The notes beneath the pieces are model-generated. The model was not told the origin of the DNA. It worked only from the letters and a program-made list of their open reading frames with translations, and did no database searches. DNA of 58,086 bases from positions 90,886 through 148,971 of the forward strand of contig JARKUF010000016.1 of assembly GCA_029974015.1 (NCBI GenBank), given 5' to 3'. How positions within the stretch are numbered: position 1 is the stretch's first letter; each line of letters begins with the position of its first letter. The translations under genes were made by a program, and so were the position numbers. Origin of the DNA: Spirochaetota bacterium. GTDB taxonomy: Bacteria > Spirochaetota > UBA4802 > JAGODF01. Positions 44,716-53,993 of this stretch are shown here, one piece after another.

Positions 44716-45669
44716 TCAGCTTTCAAACTCCCGGGGCTTGCGGAGGGTGATGCCGTTTCGGCGTAAAAATTCCGGGTAACCATAGACCTCAGAGCCGGAG
44801 TAGGTCATCTCCATGGCCCCGGTGGGGCAGTTGTTTACGCAACCGAGGCAGAAAATGCAGCGGCCCCGGTCCACGCGGTATTCGCGATACGATACTGCGC
44901 CGACGGGGCACGCTTCCTCGCAGGCCCCGCACTGGATGCATTTTTCGCGGTTGATGGCGTGCTTCCCCGACATCAGCTTCGTCCACCAGGGCATGTCCAA
45001 CCGCTTTAACGCCTGCCAGAAGCTGAATTCCGTTTCGATGACCACATTTTCCCGGGCGCGTACCGTGGCCAGGGCCCTCCGCGCGAATGAGCGCGCTGAT
45101 TCGAAAGTAGACTCGTTTGGCAGGTCGCGGTATCGCAGAATGCGGGCCTCCCGGCCCGTTGACCAGGTAGGCGCGAAAGTCGACATGTGGGAGAAGGCGG
45201 CCATGCGGACAGGGAGCGCCCCCTTCTCAGTCATGGACTCCAGGAGTTCGAAGGCGGCGTTGTGCTGGTTGTGTCCCGCGCCTCCGAAGGTGACATAGGC
45301 GGCGGCGGGAACTCCATCGAGGCGCGGCAGGGCCGATATCCAGCGGCGGAGGTTTTCCGGTACACGAAAGTAGTAAACCGGCGAGCCGATGATGATGAAG
45401 TCGCAGGACGTTAGAGTTGACGCGTCGAAGCGGCGGTAATCCGATTCGGCCACTTCGAGGCCCTCGCTCCGGAGGACATGCGCCATGAGTCGCCCCATCC
45501 CGGAGGTGTGGCCCGTTTGGCTGTACCAGAGAACAGCGCCCCTGCGCGGATTTGCCGTCTTCAGGGCCTGATACCGCGGTTCCAGATGCGCGCATCCCTG
45601 GCCAACTGCTGTTAAGGAAAGCGCAAGCAGGGAGCCTTTTCGAAGGAATGTTCTTCTTGTATCGGACAT
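44716..45669 (-). CDS. Exported flavodoxin-ferredoxin (EFR1-like)
   Basis: 317 residues. The N-terminus has a Tat-like signal (TRRTFLRKGSLLALSLTAVG) and a possible lipid-attachment Cys in GQGC. A flavodoxin domain follows (YSQTGHTSGMGRLMA as the FMN phosphate loop; IIIGSPVYYFRVPENL). Two [4Fe-4S] ferredoxin motifs end it: CIQCGACEEACPVGA and CIFCLGCVNNCPTGAMEM. Such fusions are usually cytoplasmic electron carriers; the export signal would place this one in the periplasm or outer face of the inner membrane. It stands alone, divergent from recQ. Confidence 0.85.
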   Translation of the reverse strand: MSDTRRTFLRKGSLLALSLTAVGQGCAHLEPRYQALKTANPRRGAVLWYSQTGHTSGMGRLMAHVLRSEGLEVAESDYRRFDASTLTSCDFIIIGSPVYYFRVPENLRRWISALPRLDGVPAAAYVTFGGAGHNQHNAAFELLESMTEKGALPVRMAAFSHMSTFAPTWSTGREARILRYRDLPNESTFESARSFARRALATVRARENVVIETEFSFWQALKRLDMPWWTKLMSGKHAINREKCIQCGACEEACPVGAVSYREYRVDRGRCIFCLGCVNNCPTGAMEMTYSGSEVYGYPEFLRRNGITLRKPREFES

Positions 45670-45699
45670 CTTTTTCTATCCAGGCACATTGGCTTTTCT

Positions 45700-45728
45700 C
45701 AGTAGAATGTGAAGCGGTACAGTGTCAA
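45700..45728 (-). promoter_or_regulatory. Weak candidate promoter of the flavodoxin-ferredoxin gene
   Basis: On the minus strand TTGACA (45728-45723) is followed after 17 nt by CTACTG (45705-45700), about 30 nt before the ATG. The -10 box is poor. Confidence 0.35.
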
Positions 45729-45849
45729 GCCCTATACATAAGGAAAAAATTTGGGAAACAGGTTTTTTTTTAATGTTGCGCGTTTTAAATTCGTATTATA
45801 AGAGAAGCTGTAAAAATAGATAAGAGAGGTAATTCAGGGGTCCTAAAGA

Positions 45850-48021
45850 ATGGAAAAAAAACTGCTCAAGGAAGTTTTCGGGTACGATGAGTTCAACCCG
45901 CCCCAGGGTGAGGCGATAAGGTCAATTCTCAAGCGGCGCGACACCCTTGTGGTGATGCCGACGGGAAGCGGGAAATCCCTCTGCTATCAAATACCTTCCC
46001 TCATTTTTGAAGGGACCACGGTGGTGATTTCGCCCCTCATCTCCCTCATGAAAGACCAGATGGACCAGATGCGCGCCCTGGGGATTGAGGCGCGGACCCT
46101 GAACAGCTCCCTTTCCCCCGAGGAGTATAATGAAAACCTCGATATGGTGCTTTCGAAAAAGGTGAAACTGCTCTACCTTGCCCCGGAAACCGCGCTGAAA
46201 TGGCAGCTTATTGAAGTGCTCTCCGGCGTGAAGATTGAGTGTATTGCCGTCGATGAGGCCCATTGCATTTCTGAATGGGGACACGATTTCCGGCCGGAGT
46301 ACCGCCAGCTTGGGGAGTACCGGGCGAATTTTCCCGACGCGGTGTGCGCTGCCTTCACCGCCACGGCGACGCCGAGGGTGAGGGCCGACATCGTGGAGCG
46401 CCTCGCTTTCAAAAACGGCGCCGAGTTCATTGCCAGCTTCAACAGGACAAATCTCTTTTACGAGGTTGTGCAAAAAAGCGACCCGTACCGCCAGGTCCTG
46501 GAGTTTCTGGAGGACTATCGCGGAGAGTCGGGCATCATCTATTGCTTTTCCCGTAAGGAGGTGGACAGGTTGAGCGACTACCTCGTCCGCAATGGCTTCT
46601 CCGCCGGGCCGTATCACGCGGGCCTCGATGATGATACGAGGCGTATCAACCAGGACCTCTTCGCCAGGGACGATATTAAAATCATGGTGGCAACCATCGC
46701 CTTTGGCATGGGCATCCATAAGACGAATGTGCGCTTTGTTTTCCACTACGACCTGCCTAAGAGCATTGAGTCGTACTATCAGGAGACGGGGCGGGCGGGC
46801 CGCGACGGGCTTCCGGCGAAATGCAGGCTTCTCTACGGCCCGGGCGACGCGGTGAAGATACGGTATTTTATCAACCAGATCCCCGATGAAATAAGGCGCG
46901 TCTCGGCGAACCACCACCTGGGGGCGCTCTCTGCTTACGCGGAAACGACGGGATGCCGCCGGCATCCCCTTCTCTCCCATTTCGGCGAGGAGCATGGTTC
47001 GGAGAACTGCGGCATGTGCGACAATTGCGTCAACCCCCCCGTCGAGGAGTCCGACTTTACGGTCCAGGCGCAGAAATTCCTCTCTTGCATGAAGCGCACC
47101 GGCGAGTCGTTCGGGTATTCTCATATAATTGATATTCTGCGGGGCTCGGAGTCGCAAAAAATTTTAGAAAGGAACCACCACAGGCTCTCTACTTACAATA
47201 TTGGAGGAGAACTTACGAAGAAGCAGTGGATGGCCCTGGGGCGAAGGATGTCCATCAAGGGCCTTATAGTACAGGACCTTGATTCATTCGGCGCCCTTAA
47301 AATCACACAGAAGGGGTACTCGGTGATGAAGGGCGATGAGCGATTCTTAAGCGCTCCCCTGGCGGAAGGCAATCAGGAGAGAAGGCCCCGGGCCGCGGCG
47401 GTTTACGACGCGAAGCTCTTTGACCTCCTTCGCGCGAAAAGAAAGGCTTTGGCCGATGGCGAGGGAGTGCCGCCCTATGTGGTCTTCTCGGATAAAAGCC
47501 TGGCGGACATGGCAACGTATTTCCCTCTTTCCCGGGAGTCGCTGCTTGACGTCCATGGCGTTGGCAAAAACAAGCTGGAGCGCTACGGAGAGGAATTTTT
47601 GGCAATAATAAGGGACTATTGCCTTGAAAAAAATATCCGTGAGAAACCGCGTCCTCCGAAAATCCGGATGAAGGCCGATGGGGAATACCGCCACCAGGAG
47701 GTGGGCCGTGCCTACAATGAAGGCATGGCAATAGACGGGTTGATGGACCGCTTTGGCGTGATGAGGCAGACCATTTTGTCGAACCTTTACAGGTATTATC
47801 TTGAGGGAGGTATGCTCAGGGCCGACGGGTTCGAACCGCTCATGGTCCTTCCCGAAAATACAAAGAACGCTCTGTTTCAAGCCTTTGAAGAAATTGGGGC
47901 AGACCGCATGAAGCAGGTCTTTGACATTCTGGGAGGCGAAGTCTCCTATGATGATATCGCACTTTACCGCCTTGCCTTTTTGGCTGGAAGGGACAGGGAG
48001 AGGAAGGCGGAGAGTGTTTAA
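45850..48021 (+). CDS. recQ: ATP-dependent DNA helicase RecQ
   Basis: 723-residue 3'-5' DNA helicase. Walker A PTGSGKSLC is near residue 37, DEAH is at 135, and ETGRAGRDG is motif VI. The zinc-binding CGMCDNC is near 386, followed by a winged helix, an HRDC domain (about 515-590) and a C-terminal helix-turn-helix segment (AYNEGMAIDGLMDRFGVMRQ). The domain set matches the longer RecQ forms. The ATG at 45850 follows a G-poor leader; AGAGAGG at about 45822 is rather distant. Confidence 0.95.
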   Translation: MEKKLLKEVFGYDEFNPPQGEAIRSILKRRDTLVVMPTGSGKSLCYQIPSLIFEGTTVVISPLISLMKDQMDQMRALGIEARTLNSSLSPEEYNENLDMVLSKKVKLLYLAPETALKWQLIEVLSGVKIECIAVDEAHCISEWGHDFRPEYRQLGEYRANFPDAVCAAFTATATPRVRADIVERLAFKNGAEFIASFNRTNLFYEVVQKSDPYRQVLEFLEDYRGESGIIYCFSRKEVDRLSDYLVRNGFSAGPYHAGLDDDTRRINQDLFARDDIKIMVATIAFGMGIHKTNVRFVFHYDLPKSIESYYQETGRAGRDGLPAKCRLLYGPGDAVKIRYFINQIPDEIRRVSANHHLGALSAYAETTGCRRHPLLSHFGEEHGSENCGMCDNCVNPPVEESDFTVQAQKFLSCMKRTGESFGYSHIIDILRGSESQKILERNHHRLSTYNIGGELTKKQWMALGRRMSIKGLIVQDLDSFGALKITQKGYSVMKGDERFLSAPLAEGNQERRPRAAAVYDAKLFDLLRAKRKALADGEGVPPYVVFSDKSLADMATYFPLSRESLLDVHGVGKNKLERYGEEFLAIIRDYCLEKNIREKPRPPKIRMKADGEYRHQEVGRAYNEGMAIDGLMDRFGVMRQTILSNLYRYYLEGGMLRADGFEPLMVLPENTKNALFQAFEEIGADRMKQVFDILGGEVSYDDIALYRLAFLAGRDRERKAESV

Positions 48022-48405
48022 TTGTGGGATGTGCGCTCGCTCAGGCGCCGCGCTTCGATACGGGCTGCGCCCTACTCAGCGTCCGCGAGGGACTGTAGCC
48101 CGGTGAAGGCACATCGTGTGCCCACCGGGATTACCGGACATCCATGTCCGTAGGTGAGGGTGGATTTGCCACAAAAGATTTTGCAGCATCGCTGGTTTTT
48201 TGTATGAGAACTTGCTTTGCAGTTGACGAGAGTTGCTTTCGCAGGGTTTACAAAATGAGATTGAACTTTGCAATCCGAAGGAGTGACCTTCCAACCCCTC
48301 CGTATACGTGGGGCACTATATAAGCGTATCACTACAGTTTTACTTGACAGCTTTGCTAATTATTTCTTCAATTTGTTCATGGAAAACTTTCACACTCATG
48401 ACCTT
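48022..48405. other. Gene-free stretch with a palindromic repeat
   Basis: The stretch after recQ has no supported gene. At 48099-48129, CCCGGTG, GGCACA, TGTGCC and CACCGGG form an interrupted palindrome after TGTAG, resembling generic intergenic REP-type units. A short minus-strand frame at the right end has no support. Confidence 0.5.
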
Positions 48406-48443
48406 TGCTGACAGGCGACGATTCGAATCGTCGCCTGTCAGCA
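48406..48443. repeat. Perfect 38-bp palindrome
   Basis: The arms TGCTGACAGGCGACGATTC and GAATCGTCGCCTGTCAGCA are exact reverse complements with no loop bases. The inner ACAGGCGACGAT/ATCGTCGCCTGT part is shared with the palindrome at 44613. Confidence 0.9.
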
Positions 48444-48528
48444 AACCCTCTCCTGGTAAAGGAGCTCCTTGAGTCTTTTGTGGGCATGGACTGGGTAGGC
48501 AGAATTGATTTCTCAAAGGCCGAAAGCC

Positions 48529-48613
48529 TGTCATTCCGGCTGGAGCGTAGCGGAATGCCGGAATCTCATGTGTGAGAATTTTTCATGAGATTCCGGCATG
48601 CGCAGGAATGACA
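48529..48613. repeat. REP-type inverted repeat
   Basis: TGTCATTCC and GGAATGACA are the outer arms; ATGCCGGAATCTCATG and CATGAGATTCCGGCAT are perfect inner arms. Similar 'CATTCCGGC' units are spread through many bacterial genomes. It creates a false N-terminal extension to the antitoxin frame that follows. Confidence 0.8.
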
Positions 48614-48676
48614 AAGGTGTGTCTGTGCGGCTGGCGTTCGGTGCTGCCGCGGGGTTTTCAAGAAGGTGAGATTGCT

Positions 48677-48883
48677 TTGCAGAATGCGCAGCGTGCCACC
48701 GCGGGGAAGGAGCTGGTTGAATTGAGTAAAAAGGAAAACAAACCGGTCAGCGATCTGGTCCGCGAATCCTTGAGCAAATATATAGCGATTAAACGGTTTC
48801 GCCAGCTACGAAATACTGTCCTGCCATTTGCTGAATCCCAGGGTATTCTGACTGACGAAGACGTATACTCGCTCATTTCATGA
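48677..48883 (+). CDS. Antitoxin of a PIN-family toxin-antitoxin pair
   Basis: 68-residue small protein: the pattern KENKPVSDLVRESLSKYIA is like the ribbon-helix-helix type antitoxins of COG1569 systems, followed by the typical FAESQGILTDEDVYSLIS end. The TTG start at 48677 has AAGGTGAG 6 nt upstream; the longer frame to 48572 runs through a REP element and is rejected. It overlaps the toxin by 4 nt (ATGA), as expected for a coupled pair. Confidence 0.75.
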   Translation: MQNAQRATAGKELVELSKKENKPVSDLVRESLSKYIAIKRFRQLRNTVLPFAESQGILTDEDVYSLIS

Positions 48884-49287
48884 AAATCGTTCTGGACAGC
48901 AATATCCTTGTTGCTGCCTTTGCCGCGAGGGGGCTTTGCAGCTCATTGCTTGAGCTTTGCCTTGACCGGTATGAAATCATAATCAGCAATTACATTCTTG
49001 ATGAAGTGTACAGGGCTCTGGAGAAAAAAATTAAACTCCCGCGAGATAAAGCTGATGCTGTCATGAAATATTTGAAAGAGTATTGTAAAGTTAGCAGTTA
49101 CTCAAGAATTGCCAGTGGTGTTTGCAGGGATAAAAAAGACGATGATATTATCGCGCTGGCCGTAAGTAACAGAGCGCGATACATCATCACAGGCGATGAT
49201 GATCTTCTGTCGCTGAAAAAATATGAAGAAGTGGAAATCGTTTCGCCAAGGGTTTTTTGGTCCCGTGTTAAGATTGATAAGGGTTGA
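48880..49287 (+). CDS. PIN-domain toxin (putative toxin-antitoxin PIN family)
   Basis: 135-residue RNase of the PIN family. The acidic pocket is visible as VLDSNILVAAF (Asp at 5), the central Glu in ILDEVYRALEKK, and KKDDDIIALAVSN plus TGDDDLL near the C-terminus. It is coupled by ATGA to the antitoxin. The toxin probably cleaves RNA and is held by its partner. Confidence 0.88.
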   Translation: MKIVLDSNILVAAFAARGLCSSLLELCLDRYEIIISNYILDEVYRALEKKIKLPRDKADAVMKYLKEYCKVSSYSRIASGVCRDKKDDDIIALAVSNRARYIITGDDDLLSLKKYEEVEIVSPRVFWSRVKIDKG

Positions 49288-49366
49288 AGTGTGGTTTAAC
49301 CCAAATTAGAACCCACAACATGAGTCAGCCTCCCCTATTGCCACATAACACCTGAATTTTGCGGCA

Positions 49367-49840
49367 CTATTCCTCGTCCTCAGGCTCCGCATCAATTACA
49401 CGGTATGTTGCTTTCGGGTTTGGTTTCTTGCCAGTGATTTCTTCGTAGAGAACACCCAGAAATGAGGCACCTGCACCAAGCACAACCCAGAGCGGGACAC
49501 CTATGGCTGTGCCAAGCGCGGCGATGCCTGCACCTTTACCACCGAACAGGGCTACTCCGATAGCAGCACCGCCAAGTCCAAGTCGGGCTGGCAGTCCGCG
49601 ATCATCCCAAGTAAGGCGCTTTGCTTCGCGAGTAATTATCTTGAGCGTTGGCAGTACGACTTTGCTTCTGCTTGTGACCAAGATGGCTTGCTTAGCCTTT
49701 TGTGTTGACGTGAGATCAGAGTTCTTGATGTCAAGCAGCTTTTCAATCCATAGGCGAAGAGCCTCTTTCTCTGTCGCGTTGGCGGTTGACGCTATCCGAA
49801 CAGCTAACTGCTTCTGCTTTTGAGGGCTTAGGTCGCTCAT
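49367..49840 (-). CDS. Small membrane protein of unknown function
   Basis: 157 residues. The N-terminal half is soluble (SDLSPQKQKQLAVRIAST, LTSTQKAKQAILVTSRSK). A Gly/Ala-rich hydrophobic hairpin follows at about 90-135 (LGLGGAAIGVALFGGKGAGI, then GVPLWVVLGAGASFLGVLY). The acidic tail ends in AEPEDEE. The ATG at 49840 has AAGGAAAG upstream. No family is recognised; the layout resembles the small accessory membrane proteins often found near transferred genes. It sits beside the PIN toxin-antitoxin pair. Confidence 0.6.
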   Translation of the reverse strand: MSDLSPQKQKQLAVRIASTANATEKEALRLWIEKLLDIKNSDLTSTQKAKQAILVTSRSKVVLPTLKIITREAKRLTWDDRGLPARLGLGGAAIGVALFGGKGAGIAALGTAIGVPLWVVLGAGASFLGVLYEEITGKKPNPKATYRVIDAEPEDEE

Positions 49841-50127
49841 GATCTTTCCTTGCCGCATAACGATGGAAATAAGCAGCTCGCTTTAGCGGGTCGAATGGAT
49901 TTACTTGAATATCTAAATATAAGCATCCTTGAAAAATTTCAAGTCTTATTCTCGCGATATTCCTTATTTTAAGATTAAGACTCGATCAAGGAGGCATGCG
50001 GCCCCCTCCCCACACCCCTCCCGCGCGCTCGCTCAAGCGTCGCTAAGGGCTGTAGCTTCTGCCGGAAAGCTCCCCATTTATCCTGCATCCGCGAAAAATC
50101 GTGTGGACAAATTTATCAGGGCGGTTT

Positions 50128-50688
50128 ATGGAACGCGCTATACTTTATTTTCCGGACTTCTTTACCGGAAAAACCCTGTTCCCCTGGAGTGAACTTTTGG
50201 CAGAGCAGTTTCCTATCCGGCGCGCACATATCAACGATATTGGCGCTATCTATGAGGTAATCCGGGAAAACCCCATGGAGGTTTTGCCCAGGTCTTACCA
50301 GGACATCCTTCGAAATTTCGACCGTTTTGTGGTCTACGATGACGGGGACATCAAGGGGGTCATCTCCTTTCAGGTGATGCCGGTTTTCGATATCGATAAT
50401 CCCGATTTCGCTGTCGAAATCGTGAGTTTTTCGGTCCGCCGCATCTTTCAGGGGAAAGGCATAGGGAAGGCCCTCCTTGCCCATATGGTGGACATGGTGT
50501 CTGAGATGGAACCCCACCGCATTATCGTCCTTACTTTTTATCCCGACTTTTTTCGAAAGCACGGGTTTACCGAAACTAGCAAGGAAAAGCTTTATCAGAA
50601 AATTTATCAGGGGTGCCTTAACTGCACCAAGTATCGCTCCCCCCTTACATGCCCGGAAGTGGCCATGGAAATGGTCCTCAGGCGGTAA
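50128..50688 (+). CDS. GNAT N-acetyltransferase, ArgA-like
   Basis: 186 residues with a single GNAT domain: FPIRRAHINDIGAIYEVI, VEIVSFSVRRIFQGKGIGKALL with the acetyl-CoA pyrophosphate loop (split SVRRIFQGKGIGKALL), and LTFYPDFFRKHGFTETSKEKL. The pattern and the cysteine-containing CLNCTKYRSPLTCPE resemble small N-acetylglutamate synthases (ArgA-type). The start is uncertain: ATG 50128 is given, but a TTG at 50197 with GGAG upstream would remove an N-terminus that looks poorly conserved. Confidence 0.8.
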   Translation: MERAILYFPDFFTGKTLFPWSELLAEQFPIRRAHINDIGAIYEVIRENPMEVLPRSYQDILRNFDRFVVYDDGDIKGVISFQVMPVFDIDNPDFAVEIVSFSVRRIFQGKGIGKALLAHMVDMVSEMEPHRIIVLTFYPDFFRKHGFTETSKEKLYQKIYQGCLNCTKYRSPLTCPEVAMEMVLRR

Positions 50689-50900
50689 TTTTTCGCAATG
50701 TAAGGAGTGCGGGAAGGAGCTGTAATGCGCCAGGGTTTTTGTCCGTCGAAGCGGCGTGGAAAAACAAATTTGAGGTTGCCTTATTCCATTTAACATCTAA
50801 TGTAGCCCTGAAAAGACCAGGGCTGAAAGACAGACCTGATTGATGGGGTGGAAAAACGCGCACCTTTTTTGTTTAGAAAAATATCCGCCGGGAGGAGATC

Positions 50901-52688
50901 ATGTATCAACTGGACAAGCCGGACAATGTCGTAGAATTCCTTGAAAACAGCGTTGCGAATTATCCAAAGAGGCCATTCCTCGGCCAGAAAGACGGTACCG
51001 GGAACTTCAAGTGGATCAACTATGCCGACTTCGGGGCCCGGGTGGACAATGCTCGAAGCGGCCTGAGCCAGATTGGCGTTCAGAAGGACGATGCGGTGGG
51101 CATCATCTCGAACAACAGCATCGACTGGGCGGTGTGTTTCTTCGCCACCCAGGGGCTCGCGGCGCGCTTTGTCCCGATGTACGAGGCGGAGCTCCTCCAG
51201 GTGTGGAAGTACATCATCACCGACGGGGACGTGAAGGTCCTCTTTGTTTCAAAGAAGGACATCTTTGATAAAATAAAGGACATGGAGGGGACCGGGAAGC
51301 TCGAGAAGATTATCCTCATGGAGGGGGACGGCCCCGACACCCTGGCGGAACTTGAAAAGAAAGGTGCCTCCCGGAAAGTGCCAAGCATCCATCCCGATCA
51401 AAGCGTCATCGGCGTGCTCATTTACACTTCGGGAACCACCGGGGACCCCAAGGGAGTCCTCCTTTCCCAGGGCAATCTATCAAGCAATTCGCACGCCCGC
51501 GTCAAGATGTTTGCCGAGTTCACAAAAGATGAATGCACGCTGAACATCCTCCCCTGGGCCCATGTGTACGGCCTCGGCGAGATGCTCACCTTCTGCCAGA
51601 TAGGCGCCTCCGTGGGGCTCGCGGAAAGCGTGTCGACAATCCCGGAAGACCTTCTGAAAGTGAAGCCCACTTTCCTCATTGCCGTGCCACGAGTGTTCAA
51701 CAGGATTTACGACGGCCTCATCACCCTCGTGAATGAGAAAGGAGGTCTCGCAAGGAAGCTCTTCGACATGGGGGTGGCGAGCGCGAAGAAAAAACGCGAG
51801 CTGGCTTCCCTGGGCAAGTCGAGCTTTTGGGAAAACTTTAAATTCAAGATTGCCGACGCGGTCGTCTTCAGCAAGGTGCGGAAGAAAATGGGGGGGAAAC
51901 TAAAAGGCTCCATGACTGGCAGCGCCGCAATGAACGTGGAAATTTCGCACTTTTTCTGGGACATCGGCATTCCGCTGTATGATGTGTACGGCCTCACGGA
52001 GACCACGCCTGCGGCGACGATGAACGGCCTCTACGCCTATCGCCTTGGCAGTGTGGGAAAGGCGATTGACAAATGTAAAATCGTCATCGACCATTCCGTG
52101 GTGGAGCCGGGAGCGCAGGACGGGGAGATAGTCGTCTATGGCCCCAATGTGATGCAGGGATACCACAAAAAACCGGAGGCCACTGCGGAGGTGATGACTG
52201 CCGACGGAGGGTTCCGCACCGGTGACCGGGGACGTCTCGACCAGGACGGCTTCCTCTTCATCACCGGGCGCCTGAAGGAACAGTACAAGCTTGAGAACGG
52301 CAAGTACGTCTTTCCGGCTTCCATTGAGGAAGATATTAAGCTGAACCATTATATCGAGAACGCCATGATATACGGCGAGGGCAGGGAGTACAATGTTTGC
52401 ATAGTGGTGCCGGATTTTATCACCCTCACGAAATGGGCGGAGAAGAAGGGGTTTCCGACCGACCGTCAGGCCCTTGTGGAGAACGCGGAAGTGCAGAAAT
52501 TCCTCGAGTCGGAGATTGCTATCCAGCTCAAGGGGATTTATGGCGGATACGAAATTCCTAAGAAGTTTATTTTCATTACGGAAGCATTCTCCCTGGAAAA
52601 CGGGACCCTTACACAGACGATGAAGTTGAAGCGCCGTGTTGTATTTGAGAAGTTCAAGGACCGTATAGAAAAACTTTACGCGAAATAA
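50901..52688 (+). CDS. Long-chain acyl-CoA synthetase (AMP-forming)
   Basis: 595-residue adenylate-forming ligase that activates fatty acids with ATP and CoA. The P-loop-like motif is IYTSGTTGDPKG; VYGLTETTPA and TGDRGRLDQDGFLFITGR are the next core motifs, and ENGKYVFPASIEE is the region of the C-terminal swing. The absence of a membrane segment is usual for the FadD/ACSL group. The ATG at 50901 has GGGAGGAG. A dprA gene converges on it from the right. Confidence 0.93.
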   Translation: MYQLDKPDNVVEFLENSVANYPKRPFLGQKDGTGNFKWINYADFGARVDNARSGLSQIGVQKDDAVGIISNNSIDWAVCFFATQGLAARFVPMYEAELLQVWKYIITDGDVKVLFVSKKDIFDKIKDMEGTGKLEKIILMEGDGPDTLAELEKKGASRKVPSIHPDQSVIGVLIYTSGTTGDPKGVLLSQGNLSSNSHARVKMFAEFTKDECTLNILPWAHVYGLGEMLTFCQIGASVGLAESVSTIPEDLLKVKPTFLIAVPRVFNRIYDGLITLVNEKGGLARKLFDMGVASAKKKRELASLGKSSFWENFKFKIADAVVFSKVRKKMGGKLKGSMTGSAAMNVEISHFFWDIGIPLYDVYGLTETTPAATMNGLYAYRLGSVGKAIDKCKIVIDHSVVEPGAQDGEIVVYGPNVMQGYHKKPEATAEVMTADGGFRTGDRGRLDQDGFLFITGRLKEQYKLENGKYVFPASIEEDIKLNHYIENAMIYGEGREYNVCIVVPDFITLTKWAEKKGFPTDRQALVENAEVQKFLESEIAIQLKGIYGGYEIPKKFIFITEAFSLENGTLTQTMKLKRRVVFEKFKDRIEKLYAK

Positions 52689-52741
52689 GGGACGGACAAC
52701 CGCATGTTACACTTGGGACGCTGAGGTTTGATGGGGATTTA

Positions 52742-53665
52742 CTATTCGAACTTCGCGTCCCCCAGCAGGCGGTCCATGTTTGGCACAAGTAGGTCCCTTT
52801 CCATTCTTCCCCGAATCGGAATTCCCTGGAATTCCGCGATGAGTTTGGGGTTCCCCACGGCGTTGGGGGGATAAGCGGCGTACTCCGTTACGTACAGAGG
52901 AACGCCCAGGGATTTTGCCGATTTCCCCGCCTCGAAAATGCCTCCCTCGGAAGGCGCCTCTACGATGAAGGCCGCCCGGGAAAGGGCAATGGCTAAACGA
53001 TTGCGGTTGAATGAATTGAAAACGCTGTATTCGCGGTTTGGATAGAAGGGTGATACGAAAAGGGCCCTGACTTCGTCGTAGAGCGGTTCCAATGCTTTTG
53101 GCACCGTGAGGTGGTTCATGCCGTAAGGAACAACTGCCACGGTGGCGCCGCCGTTTTCAAGGGACGACACATGGGCCGTCAGGTCGGCCCCCTGGGCCAT
53201 TCCGCTGATTACGGTAATTTTATGGGACGCAAGTATACGGGCCGCCATGTAGGCCACCAGACGGCCCTTCTCGCTCACATCGCGGTCTCCCAGGACGGCG
53301 GCCCCCCGTTCGGACAAAAGGGCCGCGTTCCCCAGAACGTAGAGGATGGGCGGGGCGGTGTTCCCCATCAGGGAGTGAAGGCGGGGAGGATAGCGCTCTT
53401 CGTAAAAAAGAACAGTGTCAAAGCCCGCGTCCGAAAGGGCCAGAAAATCATTTTCCACGCGGGGGAGAAGTTTTTTTGCCTCATTGACCGCTGAGGAGAG
53501 TTTTTCACCCAGGGAAAACTCATTTTGGATTTCCTTCGCGTCGAGGTCAAAGAGGTCCCGCATGGAGAGGCCCGCAGGTTTGCGCGCCTCATGCACCTGC
53601 TTGAGGCTTGCCGGGCCCATGCCCTGGACCTGATTGAGTGCCATCCAGTACTTGACGTCGCTCAT
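52742..53665 (-). CDS. dprA: DNA-processing protein DprA (divergent)
   Basis: 307-residue Rossmann-fold protein that loads RecA on incoming single-stranded DNA. The N-terminal helical part (WMALNQVQGMGPASLKQVHE) is typical. ISGMAQGADLTAHVSSLENG and VAVVPYGMNHLTVP are clear family motifs, and NRNRLAIALSRAAFIVEAPSEGG corresponds to the canonical NR-IA-L-D-VVVVEA block (motif shown in parts: NRLAIALSRAAFIVEA). The usual GSR loop reads GDR. No C-terminal winged helix is seen. It may serve uptake or a more general role. Confidence 0.85.
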   Translation of the reverse strand: MSDVKYWMALNQVQGMGPASLKQVHEARKPAGLSMRDLFDLDAKEIQNEFSLGEKLSSAVNEAKKLLPRVENDFLALSDAGFDTVLFYEERYPPRLHSLMGNTAPPILYVLGNAALLSERGAAVLGDRDVSEKGRLVAYMAARILASHKITVISGMAQGADLTAHVSSLENGGATVAVVPYGMNHLTVPKALEPLYDEVRALFVSPFYPNREYSVFNSFNRNRLAIALSRAAFIVEAPSEGGIFEAGKSAKSLGVPLYVTEYAAYPPNAVGNPKLIAEFQGIPIRGRMERDLLVPNMDRLLGDAKFE

Positions 53666-53791
53666 CCTTCGTTACTCTTCCCCTTTGCAATGCCGACCAA
53701 TGCAGGGACAATATTCTTCACAGACTGCCATATTGAAAGCTCAGCCGATTTTCCGGATTGTGTCAAGCATAAGGATGTTTCAAACGCTATT

Positions 53792-53880
53792 GGGCAATCA
53801 TTAATAGGTTTTTCTGCCAGACGAAGGCGGTCTGGTAAACCTGGTTTTTGTGACTGACCTTAATTTTTTTGAGGTTCCCC
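53792..53880 (-). repeat. Two-hairpin repeat, 89-bp variant
   Basis: GGGCAATCATTAATAGG, then TTTTCTGCCAGACGAAGG-CGGTCTGGTAAACC hairpin, GTTTTTGTGACTGACC, TTAATTTTTTT and GAGGTTCCCC. It lies upstream of the cysteine-cluster gene and extends that gene's frame artificially. Confidence 0.75.
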
Positions 53881-53993
53881 AAATAGAGATTGGCATGGGC
53901 GAATTTAGTTTTGTTATGGTATATTTCTTGACCTGCCGTGTAGAATGGTTTTCAGGTTTACGGTCCGATGCTGTCGGGGAAAAGTTGAGTTCC

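Noticed and set aside
45922..47157. 411-aa minus-strand frame opposite recQ
   Set aside because: Shadow of the recQ helicase core; composition is that of antisense GC-rich DNA.
48572..48676. N-terminal extension of the antitoxin gene
   Set aside because: The extra codons run through a REP-type inverted repeat; the TTG at 48677 with its own ribosome site fits the family length.
53850..53993. 48-codon N-terminal extension of the cysteine-cluster protein
   Set aside because: It begins inside a two-hairpin repeat copy and has no family likeness.
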